From assembly GCF_003284585.1 (NCBI RefSeq), contig NZ_QKRX01000005.1:124001-188000 (forward strand): DNA of 64,000 nucleotides. Reading direction: 5' to 3'. Both the position numbers and the translations under genes were made by a program. Source of the stretch: Nitrincola tibetensis. Lineage in GTDB: Bacteria > Pseudomonadota > Gammaproteobacteria > Pseudomonadales > Balneatricaceae. The notes under the pieces are model-generated. The model saw only the letters and a list, made by a program, of their open reading frames with translations, was not told the origin of the DNA and did not search any database. Positions 19,806 to 29,620 of this stretch are shown here, piece by piece. Numbering within the stretch: position 1 is the first letter of the stretch; each line of letters opens with the position of its first letter.

Positions 19806-19955
19806 TACCGCTCCGTGTGGGTGATGTAAAAAAGACATATTATAAGCCTTAACTTGTTCAGCCTAAACCTAAGCTTGTGTTATTCTCATGTTTCTACGCA
19901 AGGTTGGGTGCAGGGAGCACTGATCTGTAGCAAATTATTTGATTTGGAGAGAACA

Positions 19956-20498
19956 ATGGCACGCGGTATTAATAAAGTAATCCTGGTGGGCAACCTAGGA
20001 CAAGATCCTGAGGTTAAATACATGCCGTCAGGCAATGCAGTCACGAATGTAACCCTGGCAACCAGCGACACATGGAAAGATAAGCAAACAGGGCAAGCGC
20101 AAGAGCGTACCGAGTGGCACCGTGTCGTATTTTTTAACCGTTTAGCCGAGATTGCTGGTGAGTATCTGCGTAAAGGCTCTAAAGTTTACGTAGAAGGCGC
20201 GTTGAGAACGCGTAAGTGGCAAGATCAGGCGGGTCAGGATCGTTATACAACGGAAATCGTTGCTAGCGAAATGCAAATGCTAGATGGCCGTGGCAGCGAT
20301 AGTGGCATGGGTGGCGGTATGGGCGCAAATGCAGGTGGATATTCACAGCAGCCAGATCCAATGGGCTATGGTCAGCCACCTCAGCAAGCGGCTCCGCAGC
20401 AGCGTCCGCAACAAGCGCCACGTCAGCAGCCGCAACAATCACCACCGCCAGCACCTCCAGCTGGGTTTGATGATTTTGATGACGATATCCCCTTCTGA
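19956..20498 (+). CDS. ssb: Single-stranded DNA-binding protein
   Basis: A 180-residue SSB. The OB fold (about 1-112, [20 protein letters not shown]) is followed by a Gly/Gln/Pro-rich linker and the acidic tip DDFDDDIPF that recruits replication and repair proteins. The start at 19956 has GGAGAG upstream; the longer frame to 19854 has no family similarity. Followed by its own terminator. Confidence 0.96.
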   Translation: MARGINKVILVGNLGQDPEVKYMPSGNAVTNVTLATSDTWKDKQTGQAQERTEWHRVVFFNRLAEIAGEYLRKGSKVYVEGALRTRKWQDQAGQDRYTTEIVASEMQMLDGRGSDSGMGGGMGANAGGYSQQPDPMGYGQPPQQAAPQQRPQQAPRQQPQQSPPPAPPAGFDDFDDDIPF

Positions 20499-20518
20499 CC
20501 TAAGACAAAAATAAATTA

Positions 20519-20541
20519 AGCGACCATTGGTCGCTTTTTTT
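20519..20541 (+). terminator. Rho-independent terminator of ssb
   Basis: AGCGACC / GGTCGCT stem with a 3-nt loop and seven T. Confidence 0.88.
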
Positions 20542-20624
20542 ATAAGAAGGTTATGATGGTGCTTGTTCATTAACAGAGATGCACAGTTATAATGCACTGT
20601 GAAACCATTGCTAGGAGATATAGC

Positions 20625-20936
20625 ATGTATAAACTGGCTTTTTATGTTCCCGTAGCAGATGCTGAAAGCGTTAAGCGAGCTGTTTTTGAGGCGGGTGCGG
20701 GGTGTGTTGGAGCCTATGAGCATGTCTGTTTTCAAACCCGTGGTGTCGGCCAGTTTCGTCCTTTAGAAGGTGCTCGCCCACATATCGGTTCAGTCGGTGA
20801 ATTGGAGCGCGTTGAAGAGTTTAAAGTTGAAATGGTGTGCGATGATTTACATATTTACCGCGCGATTTCGGCCTTAAAATTGGCTCATCCCTACGAAGAG
20901 GTTGCTTACGAAGTCTGGCGACTGGCAGATTTATAG
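20625..20936 (+). CDS. NIF3/YqfO-like (COG3323) small protein
   Basis: A 103-residue protein matching the stand-alone domain that is inserted in NIF3/YqfO proteins: MYKLAFYVPV, GAGCVGAYEHVCFQTRGVGQFRPL, and the C-terminal AHPYEEVAYEVWRL. The fold resembles PII-like or CutA-like ferredoxin folds. The biochemical role is unknown. The start at 20625 is supported by AGGAGA 7 nt upstream; an ATG 11 codons earlier is not. Confidence 0.8.
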   Translation: MYKLAFYVPVADAESVKRAVFEAGAGCVGAYEHVCFQTRGVGQFRPLEGARPHIGSVGELERVEEFKVEMVCDDLHIYRAISALKLAHPYEEVAYEVWRLADL

Positions 20937-21092
20937 TGGTAATGGGACGTTTTTTGATTGTAAGTAAGCTTTTAGTCGTAGCAGTAAAAAATATACGCTT
21001 AACGCCAGCCTCATACTTGACTCTAAAAAGGTGAGCTGACTTAATGTAAGCAACTCACCACTACTCTGTTTAATTAACACAGGGACGTCAAG

Positions 21093-21785
21093 ATGTCACA
21101 GTCGTTTCAGTTGCAAAAGAATCTAGACGTAAGTCCTTCCGTTAACGAACTTATCAGTGTGTACGACAGTATCACTGGGCGGATGAATGGATTTTTGTAT
21201 CGCTGCATGAATGATCCTAATTACACGATGGAATTAATGTCGGGTCAGGTAAAAAAACTCACGGGGTATGAGTCGCAGGATCTTGTTCAAAATCGACGTG
21301 CCTCATATATTTCGTTAATTTATCAAGATGACGTTGAGAAAGTTGATCATGCGGTTGGTAAGGCGTTAGAAGCTCACCAAAACTGGGATGTCGATTACCG
21401 TTTAGTCCGTCCAGATAAAAGTCTACAGTGGGTTAACGAGCATGGTGGCGGTGTTTTTGATGGGCAAGGCGAGTTGAAGTTTCTAGAGGGTGTTGTTGTC
21501 GATATATCTCATCGGATGCAATCTGAAACATCGCGTTTAGAGCGTATGTCCAAAGTAGAGTCGGTCAGTGGCGAGATCATTACGGAAACTCAAAAAATCC
21601 TACAAATGTTAAAGTCACTGCGTCTATTGAGCCTAAATGCCAGCATCGAGGCCGCACGTGCAGGAGAGGCCGGCAGAGGGTTTGCCGTGGTTGCTGAGCA
21701 TGTAAAGGAGTTGGCCGAAAATACAGGTAAGTCTGCTGAAAGTATTAATAAGCTTATTAAGGAACTTGAGTCTCAACTAGAGTGA
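21093..21785 (+). CDS. Short soluble PAS chemoreceptor-like signalling protein
   Basis: A 230-residue cytoplasmic protein with no membrane helix. A PAS3-type domain with PAC motif (about 25-145, [23 protein letters not shown] ... [18 protein letters not shown]) is joined to the tip half of a methyl-accepting signalling domain (about 150-230). The kinase-contact hairpin [24 protein letters not shown] is intact. The signalling domain is far shorter than in normal receptors, with no obvious methylation helices. Such small PAS-MCP proteins are known in marine gammaproteobacteria, but their partners are not. It may insert into CheA/CheW arrays or act outside taxis. Confidence 0.75.
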   Translation: MSQSFQLQKNLDVSPSVNELISVYDSITGRMNGFLYRCMNDPNYTMELMSGQVKKLTGYESQDLVQNRRASYISLIYQDDVEKVDHAVGKALEAHQNWDVDYRLVRPDKSLQWVNEHGGGVFDGQGELKFLEGVVVDISHRMQSETSRLERMSKVESVSGEIITETQKILQMLKSLRLLSLNASIEAARAGEAGRGFAVVAEHVKELAENTGKSAESINKLIKELESQLE

Positions 21786-22030
21786 AAATTTGAGTTTTTA
21801 CCTCCGAAAACAATAAGAGCTAAAACCTCCCACTTCCTATATCTTATATCTCTTATATTAAATGTATATTTGAAATACAAGATTTACGTAATTTTCCAAA
21901 GAAGTGTTTCATTTTTTATTCAAATGTTTCATTTCCCTTCAAATGTTAGGTCTTTAAAGACAAGACGTCTGTCCAGTAATACCGCCTTTTAGTTAATGTG
22001 TCTTATCTCCTATGTTTAAGGTACATAATA

Positions 22031-24199
22031 ATGAGAATCAACACTCCTGTTACCAATCGTGATTTTCCAGTTCGTTCTGACTGTGCAATTATCTCGCATA
22101 CAAATGATAAAGGTATGATTACCTACGTTAATGATGAGTTTGTGGAGTATGCTGGGTTTTCACGTGAAGAGTTAATAGGTCAGCCTCATAACATCATTCG
22201 CCACCCTGATATGCCATCAGAAGCTTATCGTGACATGTGGAATACATTGAAGTCCGGTAGAGCTTGGCAGGGAATTGTTAAAAATCGTAGAAAAAATGGC
22301 GATCATTATTGGGTGAAAGCCACCGCGACGCCTCTTGCAGAAGGTGGGTATATGAGCGTTCGCCTTAAAGCAACCGATGAAGAAATTAAAGCAGCTCAAA
22401 TTTTGTATCGTGAGATGAAGGAGGGCAGTGGGCATCGTTTGGACGGTGGTTATATTATTGAACCGGGCATTAAAAGTTATCTGAGTAAGCCTAAACGCAT
22501 TTTTCAATCTCTAAGTTTTTCATGGAAATTAATTTTCCCTACCTGTTTAGTTTGCTTAGTTTTAATTGGCGTTATGACGGATGGTTTGCGCCGTTTGCAT
22601 TCAGAAACCCTAGATAGAGCTGGTTTTCAAAATGCAAACGATTTAATTGTGATGGCTTTTAACGCTAGACGATTTTACAGTGAGCAAATACTTCCAAAGG
22701 CTCAAGCGGCTGGTTTGACGATCTCACATGACCATGCCAATACGCCTATGACACTTCCACTTCCTGCTACTGTTATGCGTTCCTTAGGCGATATGACGAG
22801 CGGTGATGATGGTTCAACCTTCCGTTTATACAGTGATCAGCCATTTAAGTTTCGTGAAGGTGGAGAGGCAAGTCTTGATTCTTTCGAGCGAGATGCCATT
22901 GCATTTCTTAAGCAAAATCCACAAGAGAGTTATGGGCGTCGTATTGAAATTAATGGTCAGCCTTTTTATCGAGTCGCCAAAGCAGACATTATGAATCAAT
23001 CAAGCTGTTTAGCTTGCCATAATAATCATCCAGACAGTCCAAAGCGAGATTGGCAAATAGGTGATGTCAGAGGTGTCGCACAAGCAACAGTGCCCTTAGA
23101 GGCTTTAAATAATGCATTTATGCATCCAGTAAAACAATTAGGTGTGTCAGTCATTACGATGGTTAGCGTATTAATTCTAATTATTGTGCTACTTACAAAA
23201 GGATTGCTCAAGCGTCTATTGAAATTAAAAGCGGCAACACGTGAAATTGCAGCGGGCAATCTAGTCGCCTCTATTCCTCTAGGACGTAAAGATGAGATTG
23301 GATCCCTATTTAATTCTGTTGTGATTATGCGTAATCGATTATATGAAATTCTTTTTCAAATTAATGTATCAACACGTGCACTAAGCGGTGCTGTTAGTGA
23401 GATGGCAAGTGCCAGCCAAGAAACCTCCCGAGGGGCATTGGAACAATCCAGTGCTTCTTCGAGTATGGCGGCAGCATTAGAAGAATTAAGTGCTTCGGTG
23501 TCCCACATAAGGGACAACTCCGATGCAGCCTTTCAGTCGTCTTTACAGGCTGGAAATGTGGCTCGTGAAGGTGCTCAAGCTGTGTATGCCAATAGCAATG
23601 AAATGACTAATATTGCCGATGCAGTCCAGCATGCTGCTGACCGTCTTAAATCCCTTGAGAGTCTTTCTGAAAGTATTGGTAAGATTGTTTCCACGATTCG
23701 CGGAATTGCCGAACAAACAAATTTACTTGCTCTCAATGCAGCTATTGAAGCTGCGCGCGCTGGCGAACATGGGCGAGGATTTGCAGTGGTTGCAGATGAG
23801 GTGCGAAGTCTTGCTGAACGTACAGCAATCTCCACCGTCGAGATTTCGAACATGGTGCAGCAGATCCAAAAAGAAACTGAAGCGGCTGTCATCGAAATGA
23901 ACTCTGGCGTTACCCGCGTTGTTGACGGAGTTAAGAAAGCGAATGTGGCTGGTCAGTCTGTTGCTGAGATTGAAAAGCAAACTCAGAGCGTTGTTAAGGC
24001 TACGCAAGAAATTCAGCAAGTGCTTGATGAGCAGGCGCAGGCATCAAGAGAAGTTGCGAATACGGTAGAAAATATAGCTCAACTTGCTGAAAACAATGCA
24101 GTACAAGCAGAGCAAGCATTGCAAGCATGTGTCCAAGTACAAAGAGTGACTCAAGTGCTAGATGGTCTTGGAAAAGAATTTAGGATTTATAAAGACTAG
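22031..24199 (+). CDS. Chemoreceptor with Aer-like PAS and periplasmic c-haem-type (DUF3365/Tll0287-like) domain
   Basis: A 722-residue receptor. An N-terminal cytoplasmic Aer-type PAS domain (about 10-120, with the [10 protein letters not shown] stretch) precedes TM1 (164-183). A periplasmic DUF3365/Tll0287-like domain (about 185-365) contains the haem-attachment motif C326-L-A-C329-H330. Then come TM2 (369-391), HAMP (392-445), and a full MCP signalling domain with tip [26 protein letters not shown]. This combines a flavin-type redox sensor inside with a possible c-haem sensor outside. The ATG at 22031 has AAGG upstream; an earlier start at 21998 adds an unlikely leader. Haem attachment is predicted from the motif and topology only. 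Confidence 0.85.
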   Translation: MRINTPVTNRDFPVRSDCAIISHTNDKGMITYVNDEFVEYAGFSREELIGQPHNIIRHPDMPSEAYRDMWNTLKSGRAWQGIVKNRRKNGDHYWVKATATPLAEGGYMSVRLKATDEEIKAAQILYREMKEGSGHRLDGGYIIEPGIKSYLSKPKRIFQSLSFSWKLIFPTCLVCLVLIGVMTDGLRRLHSETLDRAGFQNANDLIVMAFNARRFYSEQILPKAQAAGLTISHDHANTPMTLPLPATVMRSLGDMTSGDDGSTFRLYSDQPFKFREGGEASLDSFERDAIAFLKQNPQESYGRRIEINGQPFYRVAKADIMNQSSCLACHNNHPDSPKRDWQIGDVRGVAQATVPLEALNNAFMHPVKQLGVSVITMVSVLILIIVLLTKGLLKRLLKLKAATREIAAGNLVASIPLGRKDEIGSLFNSVVIMRNRLYEILFQINVSTRALSGAVSEMASASQETSRGALEQSSASSSMAAALEELSASVSHIRDNSDAAFQSSLQAGNVAREGAQAVYANSNEMTNIADAVQHAADRLKSLESLSESIGKIVSTIRGIAEQTNLLALNAAIEAARAGEHGRGFAVVADEVRSLAERTAISTVEISNMVQQIQKETEAAVIEMNSGVTRVVDGVKKANVAGQSVAEIEKQTQSVVKATQEIQQVLDEQAQASREVANTVENIAQLAENNAVQAEQALQACVQVQRVTQVLDGLGKEFRIYKD

Positions 24200-24207
24200 T
24201 GCAGTGT

Positions 24208-24900
24208 TTAAAGGTCAGGGTTGTATTCCAACATATAACCCTGACGATATTGGTTGATAATCTTAAAGGGAGTAGGATCGAATTGATTAAGTTTGGCACG
24301 AAGTCGACAGATCATTAGATCTAATGCTCGACTATTGTCGTGTGTGTTCGTGTTGCTCCACAGAGCATCGATTAAATCTGCTCGACTAAAAACCGTGTTT
24401 GCATTCGAATGTAAAAATAGAGACAAAAACTGGTATTCTTTTTTTGAAAGTCGAAGGCTCTGCTGTTGGAAGTGCAGCATGGGTTTTGTCTGGTCAAGAT
24501 GCACTGAGTCATTGAATTGATGCGTCACATGACCATAACGTCTGAGTAACGCCCAGGTTTTTGCAATTAAGACAGTTTTACTTAAGGGTTTGCTGATAAA
24601 GTCATCTGCACCTGCATGAAGTGCGGAGGCCAATTCAAACTCTTTATTTTTAAGCGTCACAAAGATGGTAGGAGGAAGTGAAAAATGGGATGAAACCGCT
24701 TTGATTAAGCTTAAACCGTCCATACCGGGTAAAACCCAGTCAACCAACAAAAGATCAAATTTGACACCTGCTTGGATTGACTCAAGAAACAACTCTGCAC
24801 TAATAAACAAACATGGTTCAAATCCGTACGGCCTTAACCAATAGGCAATGAGTCGAGCCTGATCCATGTCATCTTCTACGATTGCAATTTTCTTTATCAT
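24208..24900 (-). CDS. OmpR/PhoB-family response regulator
   Basis: A 230-residue regulator. Its receiver has D10-D11 and phospho-acceptor Asp54 (LLVDWVLPGMDG). The winged-helix DNA-binding domain (about 130-228) shows LSKKEYQFLSLFL and RALDLMICRLRAKL. No histidine kinase is adjacent. It is convergent with the haem-PAS chemoreceptor (8-bp gap) and divergent from an HPt gene. Target genes cannot be inferred. Confidence 0.88.
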   Translation of the reverse strand: MIKKIAIVEDDMDQARLIAYWLRPYGFEPCLFISAELFLESIQAGVKFDLLLVDWVLPGMDGLSLIKAVSSHFSLPPTIFVTLKNKEFELASALHAGADDFISKPLSKTVLIAKTWALLRRYGHVTHQFNDSVHLDQTKPMLHFQQQSLRLSKKEYQFLSLFLHSNANTVFSRADLIDALWSNTNTHDNSRALDLMICRLRAKLNQFDPTPFKIINQYRQGYMLEYNPDL

Positions 24901-25026
24901 TGTGCTTTATAAGTTGGTAGAAAACTAAGTAAAGATATTAGCATGGTGGAGGTTTAAGTACTATGTTTGCATACTCTTGTTTGATTTTTTAATCTACCTT
25001 AGTTCAAGTTAACGATGGAGTGCATA

Positions 25027-25377
25027 ATGAAAGAGTTAATGCCAGCAGATGACTTTGTATCGCTTCGCAGTGCGTTTTTGACTCGAGTTGAGCTGAGATT
25101 GCAATGTATGAATAGCCAGTATGAAGAGTGGATAGGCTCACCCAGTTCACGAGAATCAATCCCACTACGTGACCTTTATTACGAAGCCCATAAATTATCT
25201 GGAGCTGCCTCTTGTTATCAGGTACATGATCTAGCTATAGCGGCTCAACAACTTGAAGAGTTCGTTTATTCTATCAGCCAGGTAATGTTATTAGCGCCTG
25301 AAAAGGCGCATAAGGCCGATGAAGTGAGAAGGCAGCTCGATAGCATAGACAGTGTATACAGAAATTATCAGAGATAG
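25027..25377 (+). CDS. Stand-alone HPt phosphotransfer protein
   Basis: A 116-residue helical protein with the HPt signature EAHKLSGAASCYQ, phospho-acceptor His55. ATG at 25027 is preferred because GGAG (25017-25020) lies 6 nt upstream; the ATG at 25015 has no ribosome site. HPt proteins relay phosphate from a hybrid kinase receiver to a response regulator. It is divergent from the OmpR-type regulator, which makes that regulator a candidate receiver. The NahK-like hybrid kinase at 1.5-4.2 kb also needs an HPt. Confidence 0.75.
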   Translation: MKELMPADDFVSLRSAFLTRVELRLQCMNSQYEEWIGSPSSRESIPLRDLYYEAHKLSGAASCYQVHDLAIAAQQLEEFVYSISQVMLLAPEKAHKADEVRRQLDSIDSVYRNYQR

Positions 25378-25460
25378 GGTCTAACCTAGAACGAATAGTA
25401 TTTAAGGGTTGAGTGCCCCCAACTGGTTAAATTTTAAGTAGTGACAACTATCCTGCCAGA

Positions 25461-25475
25461 GGGGGTAACTCCCCC
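25461..25475. terminator. GC hairpin between HPt and EAL genes
   Basis: GGGGG-TAACT-CCCCC in the 188-bp convergent gap. There is no T-run. It may end one or both transcripts; nothing else is recognised in the gap. Confidence 0.35.
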
Positions 25476-25565
25476 GATAACTGAATTGATTTAATTCTAC
25501 TGGCTTCTTGATGAACATCAATATGAAGATGCCCAATGCGTCTCGGCTCAATACTGCTTGAAAAA

Positions 25566-26315
25566 CTATGAAAATTGAACATCCGGTAGGCACTGAAATC
25601 CAGGCTTCGCAAAGTAGTAGCCTTGCATTAACTCAACATTCAGTGATTTGAAGTAGAGCATCTCTGCTTCTGTCTCGATGCCTTCAGCCAGCACCGTAAT
25701 CGAGAGTTGCTGGCAGATATCAATCAGCCCTTTAACCAGTATTTGTTTGACTGAGTTTGTATCGATATTACGTACTAACTCCATATCAATTTTTAAAATT
25801 TTGGGGATAAAGTTGGCCAGCATATTGAAGCCTGCGTGCCCGGCCCCAAAATCATCGATAGCCGTAATGAAACCTTGCTTTTCATAGTGTTCGAATATGT
25901 TACGTAAGTGTGCTGGATCTAATACGACCTCTGACTCTGTGATTTCAAACATGAGTTTATGGATCGGAAATCCAGTATCTGTTGCCGCCTGTAAGGTGCT
26001 CTGGATACAGTGTTCAGGCTCATACACAGCATTGGGTAAAAAGTTAATACTTAATACTTTGTCTAAGCCTAGGTGGCTGGCCAGAGTAATGGCTTTGACT
26101 CGGCAGGCTTGGTCAAAGGCATAGCGGTTTTCATCGTTGACACGAGAAAGGACACTGTAAGCCGACTCCCCCGCAATACCTCGAACAAGGGCTTCATAAC
26201 CGAAGATGGATTGTTCACGGACATTGACGATGGGCTGAAAGGCAAAGCTGAACTCAAAATCGAGAGGTGTTTGACAGTCTTTACAACCTTTTTGCTTCGC
26301 TCTGTTTGAAATCAT
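25566..26315 (-). CDS. EAL-domain cyclic-di-GMP phosphodiesterase
   Basis: A 249-residue stand-alone EAL protein. Catalytic motifs are intact: EALVRG, NFLPN, FEITESE, DDFGAGH, ILKIDMELV, LAEGIETE, and QGYYFAKP. It should therefore hydrolyse c-di-GMP to pGpG. An unusual N-terminal CKDC pair (C11, C14) precedes the domain and could bind a metal or respond to redox. ATG at 26315 with AAGGTGA is preferred over a TTG 14 codons upstream. No sensory domain is present. Confidence 0.88.
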   Translation of the reverse strand: MISNRAKQKGCKDCQTPLDFEFSFAFQPIVNVREQSIFGYEALVRGIAGESAYSVLSRVNDENRYAFDQACRVKAITLASHLGLDKVLSINFLPNAVYEPEHCIQSTLQAATDTGFPIHKLMFEITESEVVLDPAHLRNIFEHYEKQGFITAIDDFGAGHAGFNMLANFIPKILKIDMELVRNIDTNSVKQILVKGLIDICQQLSITVLAEGIETEAEMLYFKSLNVELMQGYYFAKPGFQCLPDVQFS

Positions 26316-26550
26316 GTACAAAATCACCTTCAGGTCGAGAAAATTCCAAGCTACCAATACAGCGTCTTGTTTAATAATATAGATTAGTCAATTTTGAAGT
26401 AAACCGCTATGTCTGTGAGACCTGACGGTCCACTATTTATTGATGATCATGTGTTTAGAGTGCGCTAGAAGATCCTCTATTCGTGAGATACGTCTGTGTT
26501 ATGATCCATTAGTCTAATTCTGTCAACTTGAGTCGAGATGAACCTGAACT

Positions 26551-28263
26551 GTGTCGAATATTAACCTCATCTTTTTAATTGTATCTGTGTTGTTGTGCCT
26601 GAGCATCTTGGCCACGATTATCTCTGCGCGTGTCGGAATGCCGTTGCTTTTGGTGTTTTTAGGCATTGGCATGTTAGCAGGAGAAGACGGCATAGGTGGG
26701 TTGAACTTTCAGGATTTTGAGGTTGCTTACCTGATAGGGCATTTAGCCTTGGCGATTATTCTGTTAGACGGCGGCATGCGAACTCGAATGAAAACCTTTC
26801 GAGTGGGGCTTAAACCCGCGTTGTCTTTAGCAACCTTAGGGGTTGTTGTCACCAGCGGTCTAACAGGGTTGTTGGCCATGCTCATTTTTGAACTGTCGTT
26901 GCTGCAAGGCATGCTGATTGGTGCAATCGTGGGCTCGACGGATGCGGCGGCCGTTTTCTCGATGTTGGGTGGCAAGGGGGTTCATTTGAACGAGAGGGTC
27001 AGCGCAACACTTGAGATTGAGTCAGGTACCAACGACCCAATGGCGATCTTTTTAACCATTACCTTTATTACCTTATTAATGAATCCAGGTGATGACTGGT
27101 ACAGCAGTCTTATCCTGTTTGCCGAGCAGTTTGGGATAGGGTTACCGATTGGAATACTCGGTGGATGGTTATTTGCGCATACCTTGAAGCGCCTAGATCT
27201 GGCAACCGGTCTTTATCCCTTGTTGGTAACAGGTGTTGGACTGTGTATTTTCGCAGGTGCCAATATGTTGGGCGGCAGTGGGTTTTTAGCCATTTATCTT
27301 GCGGGATTAATGATTGGTAACAGTGGCAGTCGCCATCTTTTGCATATCCTACCGGTACACGATGGTTTAGCCTGGTTGAGCCAAATCGGTTTGTTCTTGA
27401 TTTTAGGGTTGTTAGTGACACCCCATGAAATGCTCGCCATTGCTTGGCCGGCTACCTTCTTGGCATTGGGGCTGATTTTTGTGGCACGACCGATTGCCGT
27501 GGTCTTGTGCCTTAAGCCTTTCTTTCATTTTTCTTGGCGAGAACTCGGTTTCATTTCCTGGGTTGGCTTACGGGGTGCGGTGCCGATTGTATTGGCAATT
27601 TTCCCGATCATAGCAGGTGTTGAGTCCGCCAGCTTGTTGTTTAATATGGCATTTTACGTCGTTTTGATTTCACTGTTGATTCAAGGCAGCAGCTTGCCTT
27701 GGGTGGCCAAATGGTTAAAGGTCGAAGTGCCGATGGCGACAGCACCTTGTCATCGTATGCCTTTAGGAATCTTCCCTGAAAATGACTATGAAGCATTTAT
27801 GTACACGGTGAAAGAGGATACGGTGCAGGGGGTAGAGCTCAGAAGGCTGCATTTTCCATCCGGTGCCCGTGTGGGTGCATTATTTAGAGACCATCAATTG
27901 ATTCATCCATCAGGCAGTACGCGTTTGCAGGTGAATGATGTGCTTTGCATTATTGGCCGCGATGCAGATGTTCCGATTCTAAATAAGCTCTTTAATCAGG
28001 AGCCCTTGCCCTTTAAACAACAAGCGCGAAGCTTCTTTGGTTACTTCACCCTAGATGGCAGTGCCCCCCTGAAAGATGTGGCTGCACTCTATGGGCTCGT
28101 GATTAGCCCTGATCAAACGCATTTAACCCTTGATCAATTTTTGAGTCAGCGTTTTGGTGGCCATCCCGTTGTTGGTGATCGAATGGAGTGGAATGGGATT
28201 CAATGGGTCGTTAATGAGGTGGAAGGCGATAGAATCACTAAAGTGGGCTTGCGCCTGATTTAA
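26551..28263 (+). CDS. Potassium/proton antiporter, NhaP2 (CvrA)-like
   Basis: A 570-residue CPA1-family antiporter beginning at a GTG. About twelve membrane helices form residues 1-390, with GSTDAAAVFSMLGG and ESGTNDPMAIF being the ion-binding region of the NhaP/CPA family. A cytoplasmic TrkA-C (RCK_C) domain (about 405-480) and a further C-terminal domain follow. NhaP2 exports K+ or Na+ in exchange for protons and helps in alkaline or high-K+ conditions. Convergent with the ClC gene (38-bp gap). Confidence 0.88.
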   Translation: MSNINLIFLIVSVLLCLSILATIISARVGMPLLLVFLGIGMLAGEDGIGGLNFQDFEVAYLIGHLALAIILLDGGMRTRMKTFRVGLKPALSLATLGVVVTSGLTGLLAMLIFELSLLQGMLIGAIVGSTDAAAVFSMLGGKGVHLNERVSATLEIESGTNDPMAIFLTITFITLLMNPGDDWYSSLILFAEQFGIGLPIGILGGWLFAHTLKRLDLATGLYPLLVTGVGLCIFAGANMLGGSGFLAIYLAGLMIGNSGSRHLLHILPVHDGLAWLSQIGLFLILGLLVTPHEMLAIAWPATFLALGLIFVARPIAVVLCLKPFFHFSWRELGFISWVGLRGAVPIVLAIFPIIAGVESASLLFNMAFYVVLISLLIQGSSLPWVAKWLKVEVPMATAPCHRMPLGIFPENDYEAFMYTVKEDTVQGVELRRLHFPSGARVGALFRDHQLIHPSGSTRLQVNDVLCIIGRDADVPILNKLFNQEPLPFKQQARSFFGYFTLDGSAPLKDVAALYGLVISPDQTHLTLDQFLSQRFGGHPVVGDRMEWNGIQWVVNEVEGDRITKVGLRLI

Positions 28264-28301
28264 TCAACACCAGTTGTACTCTCAAAACGATATTTTCATG
28301 A

Positions 28302-29594
28302 TTAAGGGGAAGGAGGGCGTTGTTTACGGCGCTCTCTCAGTTCGTTGAGTTTAAGCCCTTCTTCTGTAGGCTGATGCTTTCCATCGCCTATGCGCTGTGA
28401 GCCATAAATACCTGAATGCCCCGAAAAAAGGTAACTGACAATACAAGCAGTGGCTGCAAAAACGCCAATCTCTGCACCAAACAGCTCCATCGCCATTAAA
28501 GTGGAGGCTAGAGGAGTATTGGCCGCCCCCGCAAATACAGCCACAAAGCCGATACCTGCCAGAAACGCAAAAGGCATATCAAATAAGGGTGAAAGTGCAT
28601 TGCCAAGGGTTGCACCAATGAAAAATAAGGGAGTGACTTCTCCACCTTTGAATCCAGCTCCTAAGGACAGGACTGTGAAAAAGAATTTACCGATACTGTC
28701 CGTGATGGAGAGGGGGGCATCAAAGGCTTCTAAAATGACGGGTATGCCTAAACCTAAATAACGATCCGCTTCAAAGAATCCCAAGCCAACCAATAACGCG
28801 ATGATCAAGCCGCCAATAAAAGGTCGTAAGGGGCTGTAGTGTATTCGGCGCTTCATAAAGCTGCTGATGGAGTGAATGACCTCAGCAAAGGCGCGCGCCG
28901 TAAGGCCGAAAATGGCACCACAGACAATCATGACACCAAGGCTCCATGCGGATATGGATGGAAAAAGAGTGATGGTGAAATAGTCATGATGCACGCCCCA
29001 CATGAGTGCGACTTGATCACCAACAATTGCGGCAATAATACAGGGCAGTAAGGCTTCATAGCGAAGTCGGCCCGTTGCTAAGACTTCGAGGCCAAATACG
29101 GCGGCACCGATGGGTGTGCCGAAGACCGAAGCAAAGCCTGCACTAATACCCGCCATTAGTAAGATACGCCGATCATCATTCGAGAGTTGAAAAACACGGG
29201 TGAGTTGATCCGCAAGCGCCCCCCCCATTTGCACGGCAGTGCCTTCTCGGCCAACCGAAGCCCCGAAAAGGTGGGAAATGAGCGTGCCACCAAGTACCAG
29301 TGGCACCATGCGCAATGGAATGACACGTTTAGTGTCGTGAATTTCATCCAGCAGTAGATTGTTACCCGCTTCAACACTTTGGCCAAAGCGAAGATACATC
29401 CAGCCCACAAAAAAGCCCGCAAAGGGCAGAAGCCATAGTAGCCAAGGGTGGCTAGAAAAGGTGCTCGAAACCCAGCTCAACGAGAATAAAAAGAGAGCCG
29501 CTGCACTGCCCGCCAAGACAGCAACCCCACAGGCCAGAGCCAGCCATTTAGCAAGGTGCTTGAATAATCCGAAAGGGATTGGCGAGCGATGCAT
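28302..29594 (-). CDS. ClC-family chloride channel/transporter
   Basis: A 430-residue membrane protein. The selectivity-filter motifs are GASVGREGTAVQMGG (the Glu of GREG is the external gate), GFASVFGTPIGAAVFGLEV, and GAGFKGGEVTPLFFIGATLGN. No CBS domains are present. The TP variant after GREG (T rather than the usual P) resembles the ClcB/YfeO-like side of the family. It may be a H+/Cl- antiporter or a channel (or fluoride exporter); this cannot be decided here. Confidence 0.85.
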   Translation of the reverse strand: MHRSPIPFGLFKHLAKWLALACGVAVLAGSAAALFLFSLSWVSSTFSSHPWLLWLLPFAGFFVGWMYLRFGQSVEAGNNLLLDEIHDTKRVIPLRMVPLVLGGTLISHLFGASVGREGTAVQMGGALADQLTRVFQLSNDDRRILLMAGISAGFASVFGTPIGAAVFGLEVLATGRLRYEALLPCIIAAIVGDQVALMWGVHHDYFTITLFPSISAWSLGVMIVCGAIFGLTARAFAEVIHSISSFMKRRIHYSPLRPFIGGLIIALLVGLGFFEADRYLGLGIPVILEAFDAPLSITDSIGKFFFTVLSLGAGFKGGEVTPLFFIGATLGNALSPLFDMPFAFLAGIGFVAVFAGAANTPLASTLMAMELFGAEIGVFAATACIVSYLFSGHSGIYGSQRIGDGKHQPTEEGLKLNELRERRKQRPPSP

Positions 29595-29620
29595 GGTGGT
29601 ATTCTCAGTCGAAAGGTGGT

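Noticed and set aside
19806-19955. Possible LexA/SOS box between uvrA and ssb
   Set aside because: Scanned for CTGT-N8-ACAG on both strands; only isolated CTGT half-sites occur.
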